Notes under the pieces: generated by a model | The model's database searches: none | Seen by the model: only the letters and a program-made list of their open reading frames with translations | What the model was told of the DNA's origin: nothing | Translations under genes and position numbers: made by a program | Origin: an uncultured Phocaeicola sp. | GTDB taxonomy: Bacteria; Bacteroidota; Bacteroidia; Bacteroidales; Bacteroidaceae | Length of the DNA stretch: 64,000 bases | NCBI GenBank assembly: GCA_944320135.1 | Contig: CALUGI010000004.1 | Span: forward strand, 1 to 64,000 | Direction of reading: 5' to 3' | Shown: in pieces, positions 8,628 to 17,739 of the stretch | Layout of the letters: the number at the start of each line of letters is the position of its first letter | Numbering within the stretch: the stretch's first letter is position 1

Positions 8628-9353
8628 TTAACGGTTAAGGCTTGACATCCCCAAATATTCCTTGAATTTCTTTACACTCGCATTCATAATCAATTCTTCC
8701 GGGAACTCCGTTTCATTTACAAGTTCCAACGCGAAATTGTATGTAGCGATGTCGAACGAGATATGCGCGTCACTCCCCAAGATAACAGGCACCTCATAAC
8801 GCTTGCACAAGCGGAGTATCTCCAAGTTGTTGGGGCGAGCCTCTGTCTTGTGACGGTTGGGACGCAACGAGCTGTTGTTGATTTCGAGCAACGTATGATG
8901 CTCTTTGGCTGCCTGCACGACAGGTTCGAACAACAACTTGGCCGTTCCGTCCCCCGGATGGCTGATGATGTGTATATACGGGTTGCATATTGCATTGACC
9001 ATGCCGTGCGTGTTTTCCTCAATCGTTCCTTGCGCATAGCAAAGCGAGTGGATGCCTGCAATGCGGATGTCCAGCATCTTCAAATAATCTTCGTCCATAT
9101 CCAGCGTCCCTTTGGTGTCAAGAATATTGATTTCAGCCCCCAAAAGCAGTTCAATGCCGTACATTTGTCGCGGAACGACGTAAAGATTCCGGAAATAAAT
9201 CGGGGCGCAGCTTCCCGGAATGCCGGAAGAATGTTCGGTAATTCCCAACAGTTTCAATCCTTTTCCGGCGGCAGCCTGAGCCATCTCCTGCAATGTGCTG
9301 AAAGCATGTCCGCTGGCAATGGTGTGCGTGTGTACGTCTAATTCTATTTTCAT
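8628..9353 (-). CDS. PHP-domain phosphatase, YcdX type
   Basis: A 241-residue stand-alone PHP-domain hydrolase. It opens with the metal-binding motif DVHTHTIASGHA and carries further ligands in GITEHS (about 38), IHIISHPGD (about 130), LEINNSS and GSDAH (about 195). YcdX-type proteins bind a trinuclear metal site and hydrolyse phosphate esters; the substrate here is not known. It lies 9 bases from priA and 8 from the phosphatase gene, so it belongs to the same operon. Confidence 0.9.
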   Translation of the reverse strand: MKIELDVHTHTIASGHAFSTLQEMAQAAAGKGLKLLGITEHSSGIPGSCAPIYFRNLYVVPRQMYGIELLLGAEINILDTKGTLDMDEDYLKMLDIRIAGIHSLCYAQGTIEENTHGMVNAICNPYIHIISHPGDGTAKLLFEPVVQAAKEHHTLLEINNSSLRPNRHKTEARPNNLEILRLCKRYEVPVILGSDAHISFDIATYNFALELVNETEFPEELIMNASVKKFKEYLGMSSLNR

Positions 9354-9362
9354 AACGGTTAT

Positions 9363-11825
9363 TTACATAGGGTCTACATCATAATATACGTTTACGGTAC
9401 GGAAGCGTTCGTCTGCCGCGATAGCGCGTTGCACCTCCGCCAAATATTGTCTTATCTTTCCCGCCGATGCCTCTTGCTCTACCTTGACAACAATCTTTCT
9501 GATGAACAGAGACTGTATGCGGCCTACCGGCGGCTTGTCCGGGCCAAGCGTCCGGTCTCCCAACCCGCTGCGCAAATAGGCAGCCATCTGTGCGGCCGCC
9601 TGTTCAAGCACGTCCTCTTTGCGATGCTTCAGGTACACGTAAATGAGACGATAGAAAGGAGGATATCTGAACAATCGCCGTTCTGCCAGCTGGTCTTCAT
9701 AGAGCTGCATATAATTGTTGTCCATCACTTGCCGGATGAGAGGAAGGTCGGGCGATTTGGTTTGCAGCACCACTATCCCTTGCTTGTCCTTCCTTCCTGC
9801 CCGTCCCGCCACTTGAGCCATGAGCTGGAAGGCCCGTTCGTATGAACGGAAGTCAGGATAGTTGAGCATTGAGTCCGCGTTCAGAATGCCGACCACGCTC
9901 ACCCGGTCAAAGTCAAGCCCTTTCGACACCATTTGAGTGCCTATCAGGATGTCCGTTTTCCCGTCCTCGAAATCAGCGATGATTCTTTCGTAGGCAGTAC
10001 GGGTGCGAGTTGTGTCCAAATCCATGCGAGCCACACGCGCTTCAGGGAACAGACGGCAGATGTCGTCTTCAATCTTTTCGGTTCCGAAGCCCCGGTTCGT
10101 CAGATTGGATTCGCCGCAAGCCGGACATACGGCGGGCACCTGAACGGTATAGCCGCAATAGTGGCAAGTCAACTGGTTAAGCCTTTTATGCCAAGTCAGG
10201 CTCACGTCGCAGTTTCTGCAACGGGGCACCCATCCGCACGTGCGGCATTCAATCATCGGAGCGAACCCCCTCCGGTTCTGAAACAAGATTATCTGCTCTT
10301 TGTTGTCCAACGCTTCCTTTATCTTTTGCAGAAGAAAAGGAGAGAACTGAGCCGTAGCCATCCGTTTCTTGCGCGCCAATTCCTTGATATCTACCAGCTC
10401 GATATGGGGAAGCTGTACGTTCCGATGACGTTCGGTCAGCTCCACCAGCCCATATTTCCCTTGCCGGGCATTGTAATAAGTCTCGATGCTGGGGGTAGCG
10501 GTGCCCAACAAGGTTTTTGCGCCGAACATGGACGCCAGCACGATGGCCGCATTCCTTGCATGATAGCGCGGAGCGGGGTCCTGCTGCTTGTAAGAGTTTT
10601 CGTGTTCTTCATCGACGATAACAAGCCCCAGCCTCCGGAACGGAAGAAAGACGGAAGAACGGACGCCCAGAATCACGTCATAACTTTGTTCGGAAAGCTG
10701 CTTCTGCCAGATTTCCACCCGCTCGGCATCAGGGAACTTGGAATGATACACTCCCAACCGATTGCCGAACACTTTTCTGAGTCGTTCGGTGATTTGGACG
10801 GTCAATGCGATTTCGGGCAACAGATAGAGCACCTGCTTCCCGGCTTGCAACGCCTGCTGTATCAGGTGTATATAGATTTCAGTCTTGCCGCTTGCGGTAA
10901 CTCCGTGAAGCAAGCACACGTTCTTTTGCCCGAACGTGCGGAGTATTCCGTCGAAAGCCGCCTGCTGGACAGGGCTGAGCACGCTTGCGGGCACTGCCTT
11001 TTCCGAAACGCGATTCAATCTGCCCGTTTCGCAACGGCAAACCTCCAAAACGCCTTTCGACACCAATTCGTTCAATGCGGCGGACGATGCTCCGGCAGCT
11101 TCCATCAGCTGTGCGCGGGGCACCTCCTTAGAGGGTTTTCCTTCTTCCCACTCCGAGAGTTCGAGATACTTCAGGAGCAACGCCTTTTGCTTGGCAGCTC
11201 GCGAGAGCAAATCCAGCTGAAGATGGACGCTTCGTTCATTCCGCATTGCCTCCGCCAACCGTATCCGCGTCTCCATACGCGGCTTATAGCTCCGTTTCAC
11301 TTCTTCCTTAATGCGGACGGCTTCTTTTTCGAGAAGCGATTTGACCACGGGAAGCAGGTTTCCGACTCCGACCGACTTCTCCAATTCGGCAATTCTCTGC
11401 GCCTTCCCGCCGGAAAGCGCGTCCATCACCATCTGTTCTTTTTCCGACAGGGGAACCGAAGCCTCGAAATCGGCATTGCCCTCCACCCAGGTTTCGCTTT
11501 CCAGCTTCATGCCTGAAGGCACGGCCGCGTTATACACGTCGCCCAACGTACACAGATAATAATCGGACAGCCACTTCCAGAAAGCATACTGATGCCTCAA
11601 CAGAACAGGACGAGCGTCGAGCACCTCCAGCACTTCCTTGGTTTCATATTTTTCAGGAGGCGCGGAATCCGTTTGCACGACGATGCCGGCATAGTATTTT
11701 CTGGCGCCGAAAGGCACGATGACACGGCACCCCCATTGCACTTTGCCCTCCAAGTCTTCTGGAACGGAGTAAGTGAATTGGCCCGCAACGGGCAACGGCA
11801 CTATGACATCCACATATTTTTTCAT
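9363..11825 (-). CDS. priA: Primosomal protein N', replication restart helicase
   Basis: An 820-residue PriA. The N-terminal 3'-DNA-binding domain starts MKKYVDVIVPLPVAGQFTY. The helicase core has GVTASGKTEIY (Walker A, about residue 308) and VIVDEEHENSYKQ (about 405). Eight cysteines in four CxxC-like pairs (about 528-576) bind two zinc ions. It reloads the replisome at stalled forks. In-frame sequence runs upstream to 12320 but crosses tRNA-Gln, so the ATG at 11825 is correct. A TATCTTTG element ends only four bases before that ATG, which suggests a leaderless or nearly leaderless message. It heads the leftward operon. Confidence 0.96.
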   Translation of the reverse strand: MKKYVDVIVPLPVAGQFTYSVPEDLEGKVQWGCRVIVPFGARKYYAGIVVQTDSAPPEKYETKEVLEVLDARPVLLRHQYAFWKWLSDYYLCTLGDVYNAAVPSGMKLESETWVEGNADFEASVPLSEKEQMVMDALSGGKAQRIAELEKSVGVGNLLPVVKSLLEKEAVRIKEEVKRSYKPRMETRIRLAEAMRNERSVHLQLDLLSRAAKQKALLLKYLELSEWEEGKPSKEVPRAQLMEAAGASSAALNELVSKGVLEVCRCETGRLNRVSEKAVPASVLSPVQQAAFDGILRTFGQKNVCLLHGVTASGKTEIYIHLIQQALQAGKQVLYLLPEIALTVQITERLRKVFGNRLGVYHSKFPDAERVEIWQKQLSEQSYDVILGVRSSVFLPFRRLGLVIVDEEHENSYKQQDPAPRYHARNAAIVLASMFGAKTLLGTATPSIETYYNARQGKYGLVELTERHRNVQLPHIELVDIKELARKKRMATAQFSPFLLQKIKEALDNKEQIILFQNRRGFAPMIECRTCGWVPRCRNCDVSLTWHKRLNQLTCHYCGYTVQVPAVCPACGESNLTNRGFGTEKIEDDICRLFPEARVARMDLDTTRTRTAYERIIADFEDGKTDILIGTQMVSKGLDFDRVSVVGILNADSMLNYPDFRSYERAFQLMAQVAGRAGRKDKQGIVVLQTKSPDLPLIRQVMDNNYMQLYEDQLAERRLFRYPPFYRLIYVYLKHRKEDVLEQAAAQMAAYLRSGLGDRTLGPDKPPVGRIQSLFIRKIVVKVEQEASAGKIRQYLAEVQRAIAADERFRTVNVYYDVDPM

Positions 11826-11829
11826 ACGA

Positions 11830-11837
11830 CAAAGATA
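11830..11837 (-). promoter_or_regulatory. -7 promoter element of priA
   Basis: TATCTTTG on the minus strand with only four bases to the priA ATG. Transcription would begin at or next to the start codon. No TTG is placed clearly at the usual distance. Confidence 0.45.
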
Positions 11838-11908
11838 CGAAGAAAGTAGAACAATTGCGGAAATAAAGCCCCGCGCAAGGAAATAAAGTGAAAAAAACAG
11901 GCAATTAT

Positions 11909-11940
11909 TTGGAGCGTATCCGGAAAAACCTTTATCTTTG
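11909..11940 (+). promoter_or_regulatory. Promoter of tRNA-Gln
   Basis: TTG (11909-11911), 21 bases, TATCTTTG (11933-11940), ending 30 bases before the tRNA. Confidence 0.65.
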
Positions 11941-11970
11941 CAGCGTTTTCTGAGGAAAACATCTGGAGTT

Positions 11971-12041
11971 TGGACTATGGTGTAATGGCAGCACAACAGG
12001 TTTTGGTTCTGTTTGTCTAGGTTCGAATCCTGGTAGTCCAA
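11971..12041 (+). tRNA. tRNA-Gln (UUG)
   Basis: A complete cloverleaf of 71 bases. The acceptor TGGACTA pairs with TAGTCCA, the anticodon arm is ACAGG-TTTTGGT-TCTGT with anticodon TTG, and the T arm is CTAGG-TTCGAAT-CCTGG. The discriminator is A. CCA is not encoded, as is common in Bacteroidetes. Confidence 0.95.
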
Positions 12042-12045
12042 CGAT

Positions 12046-12084
12046 AATCCCCAAAAAGCCGAGCGGTTTCTTGGGGATTTTTTA
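12046..12084 (+). terminator. Terminator of tRNA-Gln
   Basis: AATCCCCAA (12046-12054) pairs with TTGGGGATT (12071-12079), followed by a T tract. Confidence 0.85.
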
Positions 12085-12121
12085 TTCTCCCTCCCGACGG
12101 GATGCAATCTGCGAGCAGGGT

Positions 12122-12211
12122 TGCAGAATTTCCGGCGGGGTTTCCATGAAAGTTCCGCCGCTTTTCCACGGAAACGCCGCCGATTTTTCAGCAACGTTAC
12201 AACATGGCTGC
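12122..12211. repeat. 22-bp unit array B
   Basis: Clear 22-bp units at 12146-12167 and 12168-12189, with weaker ones before (12122) and after (12190). Each runs A-tract, GCCGCC-like core, T-tract. A further longer unit (about 12222-12248) ends in TTTTTCTTG, the same junction seen before the promoters of arrays C and D. It lies between tRNA-Gln and the alkaline phosphatase. Confidence 0.6.
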
Positions 12212-12281
12212 ATGACGGCAAGCGCAAAAACGCGCCGCCCGATTTTTCTTGTTTCCGTTTTCGCAATCGGACAATATGCTT

Positions 12282-12289
12282 TATATTTG
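12282..12289 (+). promoter_or_regulatory. -7 promoter element of alkaline phosphatase
   Basis: TATATTTG, about 50 bases before the ATG. The bases before it (GCAATCG, then TATGCTT) match the promoters at 17699 and 22858, so the three promoters are probably related. Confidence 0.55.
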
Positions 12290-12339
12290 CCGTATAAAAA
12301 AACCGGACCTTATCATTCAAACCATAAACTGAAAGAATT

Positions 12340-13722
12340 ATGAAACGATTGTTTTATTTGTGTGCGTTGCTGCTGGTTCACGTGTGCATATACGCCCAGC
12401 AAGCCAAATACGTGTTCTTCTTTATCGGCGACGGTATGGGAGTGAACCAAGTGAATGTCACCGAGATGTATCGGGCAGCCGTGCAGGGGCGCATCGGCGT
12501 GGAGAGACTGACTTTCGGCGATTTTCCGGCAGCCGGCATCGCCACCTCCTATTCCGCCTCAAACCCGATTACCGACTCTGCCGCCGGAGGCACCGCTCTG
12601 GCCACCGGAACGAAGACGTACAACGGAGCTATCGGGGTGGACGCCGACAAGCAGCCGTTGCAGAGCATCGCGCAGCGTGCCAAAGCAAGCGGGAAAAAGG
12701 TAGCCATACTCACTACGGTAGGCATCAACCACGCTACTCCCGCCGCCTTCTACGGACATCAGCCCAAACGCAGCATGTATGACGAAATTGCGCGCGAACT
12801 GCCCGCCAGCGGCTTCGACTTCTTCGCAGGCGCAGGCATCCTGAGGTCGAAAAAGAAAGACGTTCCCTCGCTGGAGCCCGTCATCGAGGAAGGCGGATAC
12901 GCCATAGCTCACGGAATGGACGAATATGCCTCAAAATCGGCTGATGCAAACAAAATCCTTCTCATCCAAAAGGAAGAAACAAACGACGGCAGCCTCCCTT
13001 ATGCAATCGACCGAAAAGAAAGCGACATGACTTTGGCGCAAATGACGGAAAGTGCCATCTCATTCCTGATGAAAGAGAAAAACAAGGGATTTTTCCTGAT
13101 GGCGGAAGGCGGAAAAATCGACTGGGCCTGCCACAACAACGATTTAGGAACGGCAGTCAACGAAATAATCGACTTTGACAATGCCGTGAAAGTGGCTTAT
13201 GAATTTTACAAGAAACATCCAAAAGAAACGCTGATTGTCATCTCGGCCGACCATGAAACGGGCGGCTTGGGCATGGGCACAAGCGGCTACAAGATAAATC
13301 TGAAGGCATTGGAGTGCCAGCGCGTATCGCAAGAGGAGCTTTCACGCCGCATCACCACCCTCCGGAAAGACAAAGACGTAACGTGGGAACAGGTGAAAGC
13401 GCTGCTTTCCGAAACGATGGGATTCTGGGACGAACTGCCTTTGACATGGAGCCAGGAACGTGCATTGCGCGACGAGTTCGAAAAGTCATTCGTGCAACAC
13501 AAAACCGTATTCACCGAAACGCTGTACGCCCGTTCGGAATCGTTGGCGGCTGCGGCGATAGAAGTGATGAGCCGCATCGCGCGATTGGGATGGACTACAG
13601 GCAGCCATTCGGCAGAATACGTGCCTGTATATGCCATAGGAGCGGAAGCGGAACTGTTCATGGGCAAGATGGACAATACGGACATTCCGAAACGTATCGC
13701 CAAAGCAGGAGGATACAAATAA
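12340..13722 (+). CDS. Alkaline phosphatase, secreted
   Basis: A 460-residue member of the PhoA-like alkaline phosphatase family. A signal peptide (MKRLFYLCALLLVHVCIYAQQ) directs it to the periplasm. Metal and active-site motifs are FFIGDGMGVNQ (about residue 30), TDSAAGGTALATG with the serine nucleophile (about 84-96), EGGKIDWACHNND (about 255) and SADHETGG (about 304). It releases phosphate from organic esters using two zinc and one magnesium ion. It is a single-gene unit, downstream of array B, and shares a strong bidirectional terminator with the tricorn-like gene. Confidence 0.93.
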   Translation: MKRLFYLCALLLVHVCIYAQQAKYVFFFIGDGMGVNQVNVTEMYRAAVQGRIGVERLTFGDFPAAGIATSYSASNPITDSAAGGTALATGTKTYNGAIGVDADKQPLQSIAQRAKASGKKVAILTTVGINHATPAAFYGHQPKRSMYDEIARELPASGFDFFAGAGILRSKKKDVPSLEPVIEEGGYAIAHGMDEYASKSADANKILLIQKEETNDGSLPYAIDRKESDMTLAQMTESAISFLMKEKNKGFFLMAEGGKIDWACHNNDLGTAVNEIIDFDNAVKVAYEFYKKHPKETLIVISADHETGGLGMGTSGYKINLKALECQRVSQEELSRRITTLRKDKDVTWEQVKALLSETMGFWDELPLTWSQERALRDEFEKSFVQHKTVFTETLYARSESLAAAAIEVMSRIARLGWTTGSHSAEYVPVYAIGAEAELFMGKMDNTDIPKRIAKAGGYK

Positions 13723-13770
13723 AGAAACGGGGGAGGCGCGCCGCATCTTGAACGCGCCTCCCCGTTTCTT
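13722..13770. terminator. Strong bidirectional terminator
   Basis: AAGAAACGGGG...GAGGCGCG (13722-13740) pairs with CGCGCCTCCCCGTTTCTT (13753-13770). It lies between the convergent alkaline phosphatase and tricorn-like genes and overlaps the phosphatase stop codon by one base. Confidence 0.85.
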
Positions 13771-13788
13771 CGCGGAAACAGCCTCCTT

Positions 13789-16700
13789 TTACTGCAACTC
13801 TTTCAGCAATTCTTCCACAGCCGCTCTCAATTGCGTGTCCTCTCCTTCCACTACAGTTTCAGGCGCATTCAGCACATAGATGTCAGGCTCAAGCTGTTTG
13901 TTCTCCAAATAGCTCCCGTCGGGCAAGCGGTAGCCTACCACCGGAATGCCGAATATCAGTGACGGGTCTTGCATCCGCACCCAATTGACGCTGGTCATCG
14001 TGCCAGGCACGGGCGCTCCCACCAACTTTCCTATATTCTGATGCTTGTAAACCCACGGAGTGCCGTGCGCATTAGAGTAATTGGCTTCGCACTGCACCAT
14101 GACAGAAGGCTTGTTCCAACGGCGGCTCGGCATGTCGCACGACTCCCGGCCGCGAATCACCTGAGTGAGGTACTTCTTTCCGCTGAACAGCACTTCGATG
14201 TCTTCATGCAGACGTCCTCCGCCATTGAACCGGGTATCGATTACGATGCCTTCGCAATCGTTATATTTCCCCAGAATGTCGGAATAAACCGTCCGGAAAC
14301 TCCCGTCGTCCATCGACTCAATATGCACATAACCCAAACGTCCGTCCGACCACTTCTCCACATCGGCAGCACGCTGCTTCACCCAACGTTTGTAAAGCAA
14401 TTCGCCCATCACGCTCCCGCTCACAGGCTTCACCGTTTCATTCCAGCGCTGTTTGGTGGCAGGATTATAGAGAGAAACGAGCATCTTCTTCCCGGCTTTT
14501 CCGTTCAGCAATGCCGTATAGTCAGCATCGGCCAGTTCCGTTCCGTCAATTTTCTCTATCACCACCCCGGCTTCCACGCGAGAAGACTTCCGATCGAACG
14601 GACCTTTCTCTACCACCTCGGCCACTTTCAAACCGTCGCCCGTATAAGTCCAGTCATACAGCAGGCCGAAACTTGCAGTCGCTTCGCCAGACGATTTGCG
14701 GTAACGTCCCCCCGTATGCGACACGTTCAGTTCGCCAAGCCATTCGCTCAACAATTCAGCAAAATCATCGTTGTTGTTGATGTGCGGGAGGAACTTGCGA
14801 TAAGCATCGGTCATAGCTTCCCAGTCTACGCCGTGCATTTTCACGTCATAAAAACGCTTCTTTTCTTCTTTGTACACATAATCGAACATAAAGCGGCGTT
14901 CCGCATCCAAGTCCATCTTCATTTCCGCACGATACGTAATCGGAGCAAGGGCATCCGAAGCCAACGACATTTTCTGCATAGAACTTCCTCCCAGGACAAA
15001 GAGGTTGCTTTCGTCCTTGTCCAGCTCCATGTCTGCCCATCCTGCATCCATTTTGTGAATCAGCTTCGTTTCATGTTTGCGGAGGTCCATCTTCCACATG
15101 TCGAACCCCTTCTCAAAAGCAGACAAATAGTAGAGCGACTCTCCGTCTTTCGGGATAATGGCCGAAGCGATGCTCGAAGAGTTGGGAGTCAGGCGCACGA
15201 TACGGTCTTCAATGCCATCAAGTTCTACCGTTATATTCTTCGACTTTTCCGCTTCAGCCGACCGGTCTTTGCCTTCATCTTTTCGTTTTTTGCCCTTATC
15301 TTTGCCGGCATCAGCCTTTGCCTTTTCCTGTTCTTCTTCAAGCTCCTTCTGCAATTCATAGTCTTCCTTGCTCAAACGGAACTTGTCGTATGCATCCTGA
15401 TTGACAAAGGCAAGCATCACGTCATCGAGCGAACCCCAAGAAGCATGGTTGCGCATACCGTAGCGTTCGGTCGTAAACAGGATGGCGTTTCCGCCCATTA
15501 CCCATTTCGGAGAGCTGCTGGTATAGCCGCTATTGGTCAGGTTCACCAAAGCGCCTTTCCCGTCCGCACTCACCAACGCGATGTCCGTGTACGGGTCATG
15601 GCGATGGGCTACGAACTCAAGGGCGAACCACTTCCCGTCCGGCGACCACGAATAGCTGAATCCGCTTCCCAAGCTGTACCAAGCGGTTCCGTCCGTTATC
15701 TGGCGCACTTTCTTCGATTTCAGGTTCACCACCTTCAAACGAGTGCGGTCTTCAATGAAGGCCACTTCCTTTCCGTCCGGAGAGAAAGCGGGATACATCC
15801 TTTCCACCGTTTTTGACGGAAGCAGGACTTCTTCTTCAATCAACGTCGCATTAGGGAAATTCCGGTCTTCCTCGCGTGAAATCTTGGCCGTGTACAGTTC
15901 CCAATTGCCGTTGCGGAAACTGGAATAGACAAGCGTGCGGTTGTCCGCGCCAAACGAAACTCCCGCCTCCGCTTCGGGGGTATGGGTGATTTGCTTGGTA
16001 GTGCCGTACTCGACCGAAGCGACAAACACCTCTCCCCTCACGACAAACGCCACTTGCTTGCCGTCCGGAGAGACCGCAGCTTCGCTTGCTCCCTTGACGA
16101 AACTCAACGAAGCGGGTATGCTTTCATCGTCGCAAGTGAGAGAGATTTTCACCTTTTCCGGCTTTCCGCCGATACGCTGCGTATAGATTTCTCCGTCATA
16201 GGCGTAGCACAGCTTTCCGCCTCCCGTTGAAAGGAAGCGCACCGGATGAGTTTTGAACGAAGTCAGGCGTTCCGCCTCTTTCGGATTGTCGAGCGACGTT
16301 CTATAGACATTGAACGAGCCTCCGTCGCGTTCGCTCAGGAAGTAGAAGCCGCTTTCGTCCTCGGCCCACACAGGGTTGCGGTCTTCTCCCGAACGGAGGG
16401 TCAGGTTGGTATGCTTTCCGGTCGCTGTGTCATACAGCCATACGTCGCGCGTAATGGAAGACGTATGATGTTTTCGCCATTCATCCTCGAAGCCTTTCCG
16501 GTCTTGATAAAGAAACTTGTCGCCTGTTCTGTTGAAACAAACCATTTCGGCGGGAGTTCCCAGAACCTGCTCGATTTTCCCTCCGTCGGTCGGCACCAGA
16601 TAAAGTTCCGTCATGGCCGAAGTGGGGAAAAGCGCGCTGGAGACAGGGTCTTGTATGCTTGCCGAGAACGCCACATGCTTCCCGTCACGAGTGAAAGCCG

Positions 16701-17034
16701 AAGGAGTTTCCGCCGCCGAGTTGGACGTAAGCCTGCGCGCCGGACCTCCATCAGCCGACATCACGAACACGTCCGGATTTCCATACCTGTCGCTTGAAAA
16801 GGCAATCTGCTTTCCGTCGGGCGACCACACGGGCGAAGCCTCATACGACTCTTGGGAAGTAAGCCTTACCGCCTCTCCCCCTGAAGCGTCTACCTTATAA
16901 ATATCCCCTTTGTAACAAAACGCGATTTCCTTCCCGTCGGGAGAAATGCGCACGTCGCGCATCCAGAGCGGAGTGATGCCTGCGGCGCCTGCCGCAACGC
17001 TTCCGAGCGCAAGGCTCAACAACAATTTTTTCAT
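13789..17034 (-). CDS. Tricorn-type S41 protease with beta-propellers
   Basis: A 1081-residue exported protease. A signal peptide (MKKLLLSLALGSVAAGAAG) is followed by many repeats ending in SPDGK (residues 25 to about 560), which form WD40-like propellers. A lysine/glutamate-rich linker lies near 570-600. A PDZ-like domain (about 770-860) and an S41 catalytic domain (to 1075) follow, with VIDTRFNGGGRLHED and the likely nucleophile serine in ANYSNAHGTP. Tricorn proteases trim peptides produced by other proteases. The ATG at 17034 is chosen because it opens a normal signal peptide; the longer reading has a poor N terminus. It is transcribed alone. Confidence 0.92.
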   Translation of the reverse strand: MKKLLLSLALGSVAAGAAGITPLWMRDVRISPDGKEIAFCYKGDIYKVDASGGEAVRLTSQESYEASPVWSPDGKQIAFSSDRYGNPDVFVMSADGGPARRLTSNSAAETPSAFTRDGKHVAFSASIQDPVSSALFPTSAMTELYLVPTDGGKIEQVLGTPAEMVCFNRTGDKFLYQDRKGFEDEWRKHHTSSITRDVWLYDTATGKHTNLTLRSGEDRNPVWAEDESGFYFLSERDGGSFNVYRTSLDNPKEAERLTSFKTHPVRFLSTGGGKLCYAYDGEIYTQRIGGKPEKVKISLTCDDESIPASLSFVKGASEAAVSPDGKQVAFVVRGEVFVASVEYGTTKQITHTPEAEAGVSFGADNRTLVYSSFRNGNWELYTAKISREEDRNFPNATLIEEEVLLPSKTVERMYPAFSPDGKEVAFIEDRTRLKVVNLKSKKVRQITDGTAWYSLGSGFSYSWSPDGKWFALEFVAHRHDPYTDIALVSADGKGALVNLTNSGYTSSSPKWVMGGNAILFTTERYGMRNHASWGSLDDVMLAFVNQDAYDKFRLSKEDYELQKELEEEQEKAKADAGKDKGKKRKDEGKDRSAEAEKSKNITVELDGIEDRIVRLTPNSSSIASAIIPKDGESLYYLSAFEKGFDMWKMDLRKHETKLIHKMDAGWADMELDKDESNLFVLGGSSMQKMSLASDALAPITYRAEMKMDLDAERRFMFDYVYKEEKKRFYDVKMHGVDWEAMTDAYRKFLPHINNNDDFAELLSEWLGELNVSHTGGRYRKSSGEATASFGLLYDWTYTGDGLKVAEVVEKGPFDRKSSRVEAGVVIEKIDGTELADADYTALLNGKAGKKMLVSLYNPATKQRWNETVKPVSGSVMGELLYKRWVKQRAADVEKWSDGRLGYVHIESMDDGSFRTVYSDILGKYNDCEGIVIDTRFNGGGRLHEDIEVLFSGKKYLTQVIRGRESCDMPSRRWNKPSVMVQCEANYSNAHGTPWVYKHQNIGKLVGAPVPGTMTSVNWVRMQDPSLIFGIPVVGYRLPDGSYLENKQLEPDIYVLNAPETVVEGEDTQLRAAVEELLKELQ

Positions 17035-17117
17035 ACTACTGTTTTCTTTTAATTTGCATTGTAACATACGGCAAGTTATCAAGAAAATCCGGAATATGCA
17101 AACGGGCGACACGCACG

Positions 17118-17501
17118 TCACGGCTTTGCAACAGTCCTTTTCCTGTCTTCCATTATCGAATCCATGTTCTCCATTGCCCACTCTATAAGCCCGTTGATAT
17201 GCGGGAGCAATGATTTCGCCCTCGGCGTCAGGGCATATTCCACGCGCGGAGGCACTTCAGGATAAACCGTGCGGGTCACATAGCCGTCTTCCTCCAACGT
17301 CCGGAGCGTCGCGGCCAGCATCTTCTGGGAAATGTCTGCAATCTCGCGCTGCAATTCCTTGAAACGCAGCTTTTCTTTGCCCGACCTGTCAAGCGTGTAA
17401 ATCACCAGAAGCGACCATTTGTCGCTGATGCGTGCCAGAATGTTCCTTATCGGACAATCCGGATACAACGTGCTTTCAATCGTAGTCTTGTCCATCATCA
17501 T
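17118..17501 (-). CDS. HxlR-family winged-helix regulator
   Basis: A 127-residue regulator of the MarR-like HxlR family, usual size. The signature CPIRNILARISDKWSLLVIYTL is near the N terminus (a cysteine that often senses redox or aldehyde stress), followed by LRFKELQREIADISQKMLAATLRTLEEDG, the DNA-binding helices. Three consecutive methionines at 17493-17501 make the exact start uncertain. HxlR regulators commonly control the divergent neighbour. Upstream here are array C, a promoter and what looks like the remnant of a small gene, so its original target may be lost. Confidence 0.9.
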   Translation of the reverse strand: MMMDKTTIESTLYPDCPIRNILARISDKWSLLVIYTLDRSGKEKLRFKELQREIADISQKMLAATLRTLEEDGYVTRTVYPEVPPRVEYALTPRAKSLLPHINGLIEWAMENMDSIMEDRKRTVAKP

Positions 17502-17609
17502 ATCATGCCTTTGCCTTACAAAGGTAAGCAAACTTCTTTTTAACAGCAAGAGAATGCGCCTGTCAGTATCTTCACTTTGTCAGACAAAACGTCTGCTCTC
17601 GGCCTGTCC

Positions 17610-17675
17610 GCAAAACGCCGCCGCTTTACGAAGGAAACGCCGGAACGTTACGGGAAAAATCTTGCGGCGTTTTTC
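17610..17675. repeat. 22-bp unit array C
   Basis: Three exact 22-bp units (17610-17631, 17632-17653, 17654-17675). The first core (AAACGCCGC) and the last (GCGGCGTTT) are complementary and could close a 66-bp hairpin. The array ends directly at the TTG of the next promoter. The array plus promoter is nearly the same as that at 22770-22865. Confidence 0.7.
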
Positions 17676-17706
17676 TTGCACAATCGTGCCTTTATGCTTA
17701 CATTTG
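17676..17706 (+). promoter_or_regulatory. Promoter after array C
   Basis: TTG (17676-17678), 20 bases, TACATTTG (17699-17706), a good Bacteroides promoter. It probably transcribes the DUF4254 and GT9 genes through the remnant at 17740-17831. Confidence 0.7.
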
Positions 17707-17739
17707 TAAAAATCAAAACAAAACCATAAAGAAAGAAAT

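Noticed and set aside
9933-11516. 527-codon open frame opposite priA
   Set aside because: Antisense shadow; no domain or start signal.
13969-15816. 615-codon open frame opposite the tricorn-like gene
   Set aside because: Antisense shadow; His/Arg-rich with no recognisable motif.
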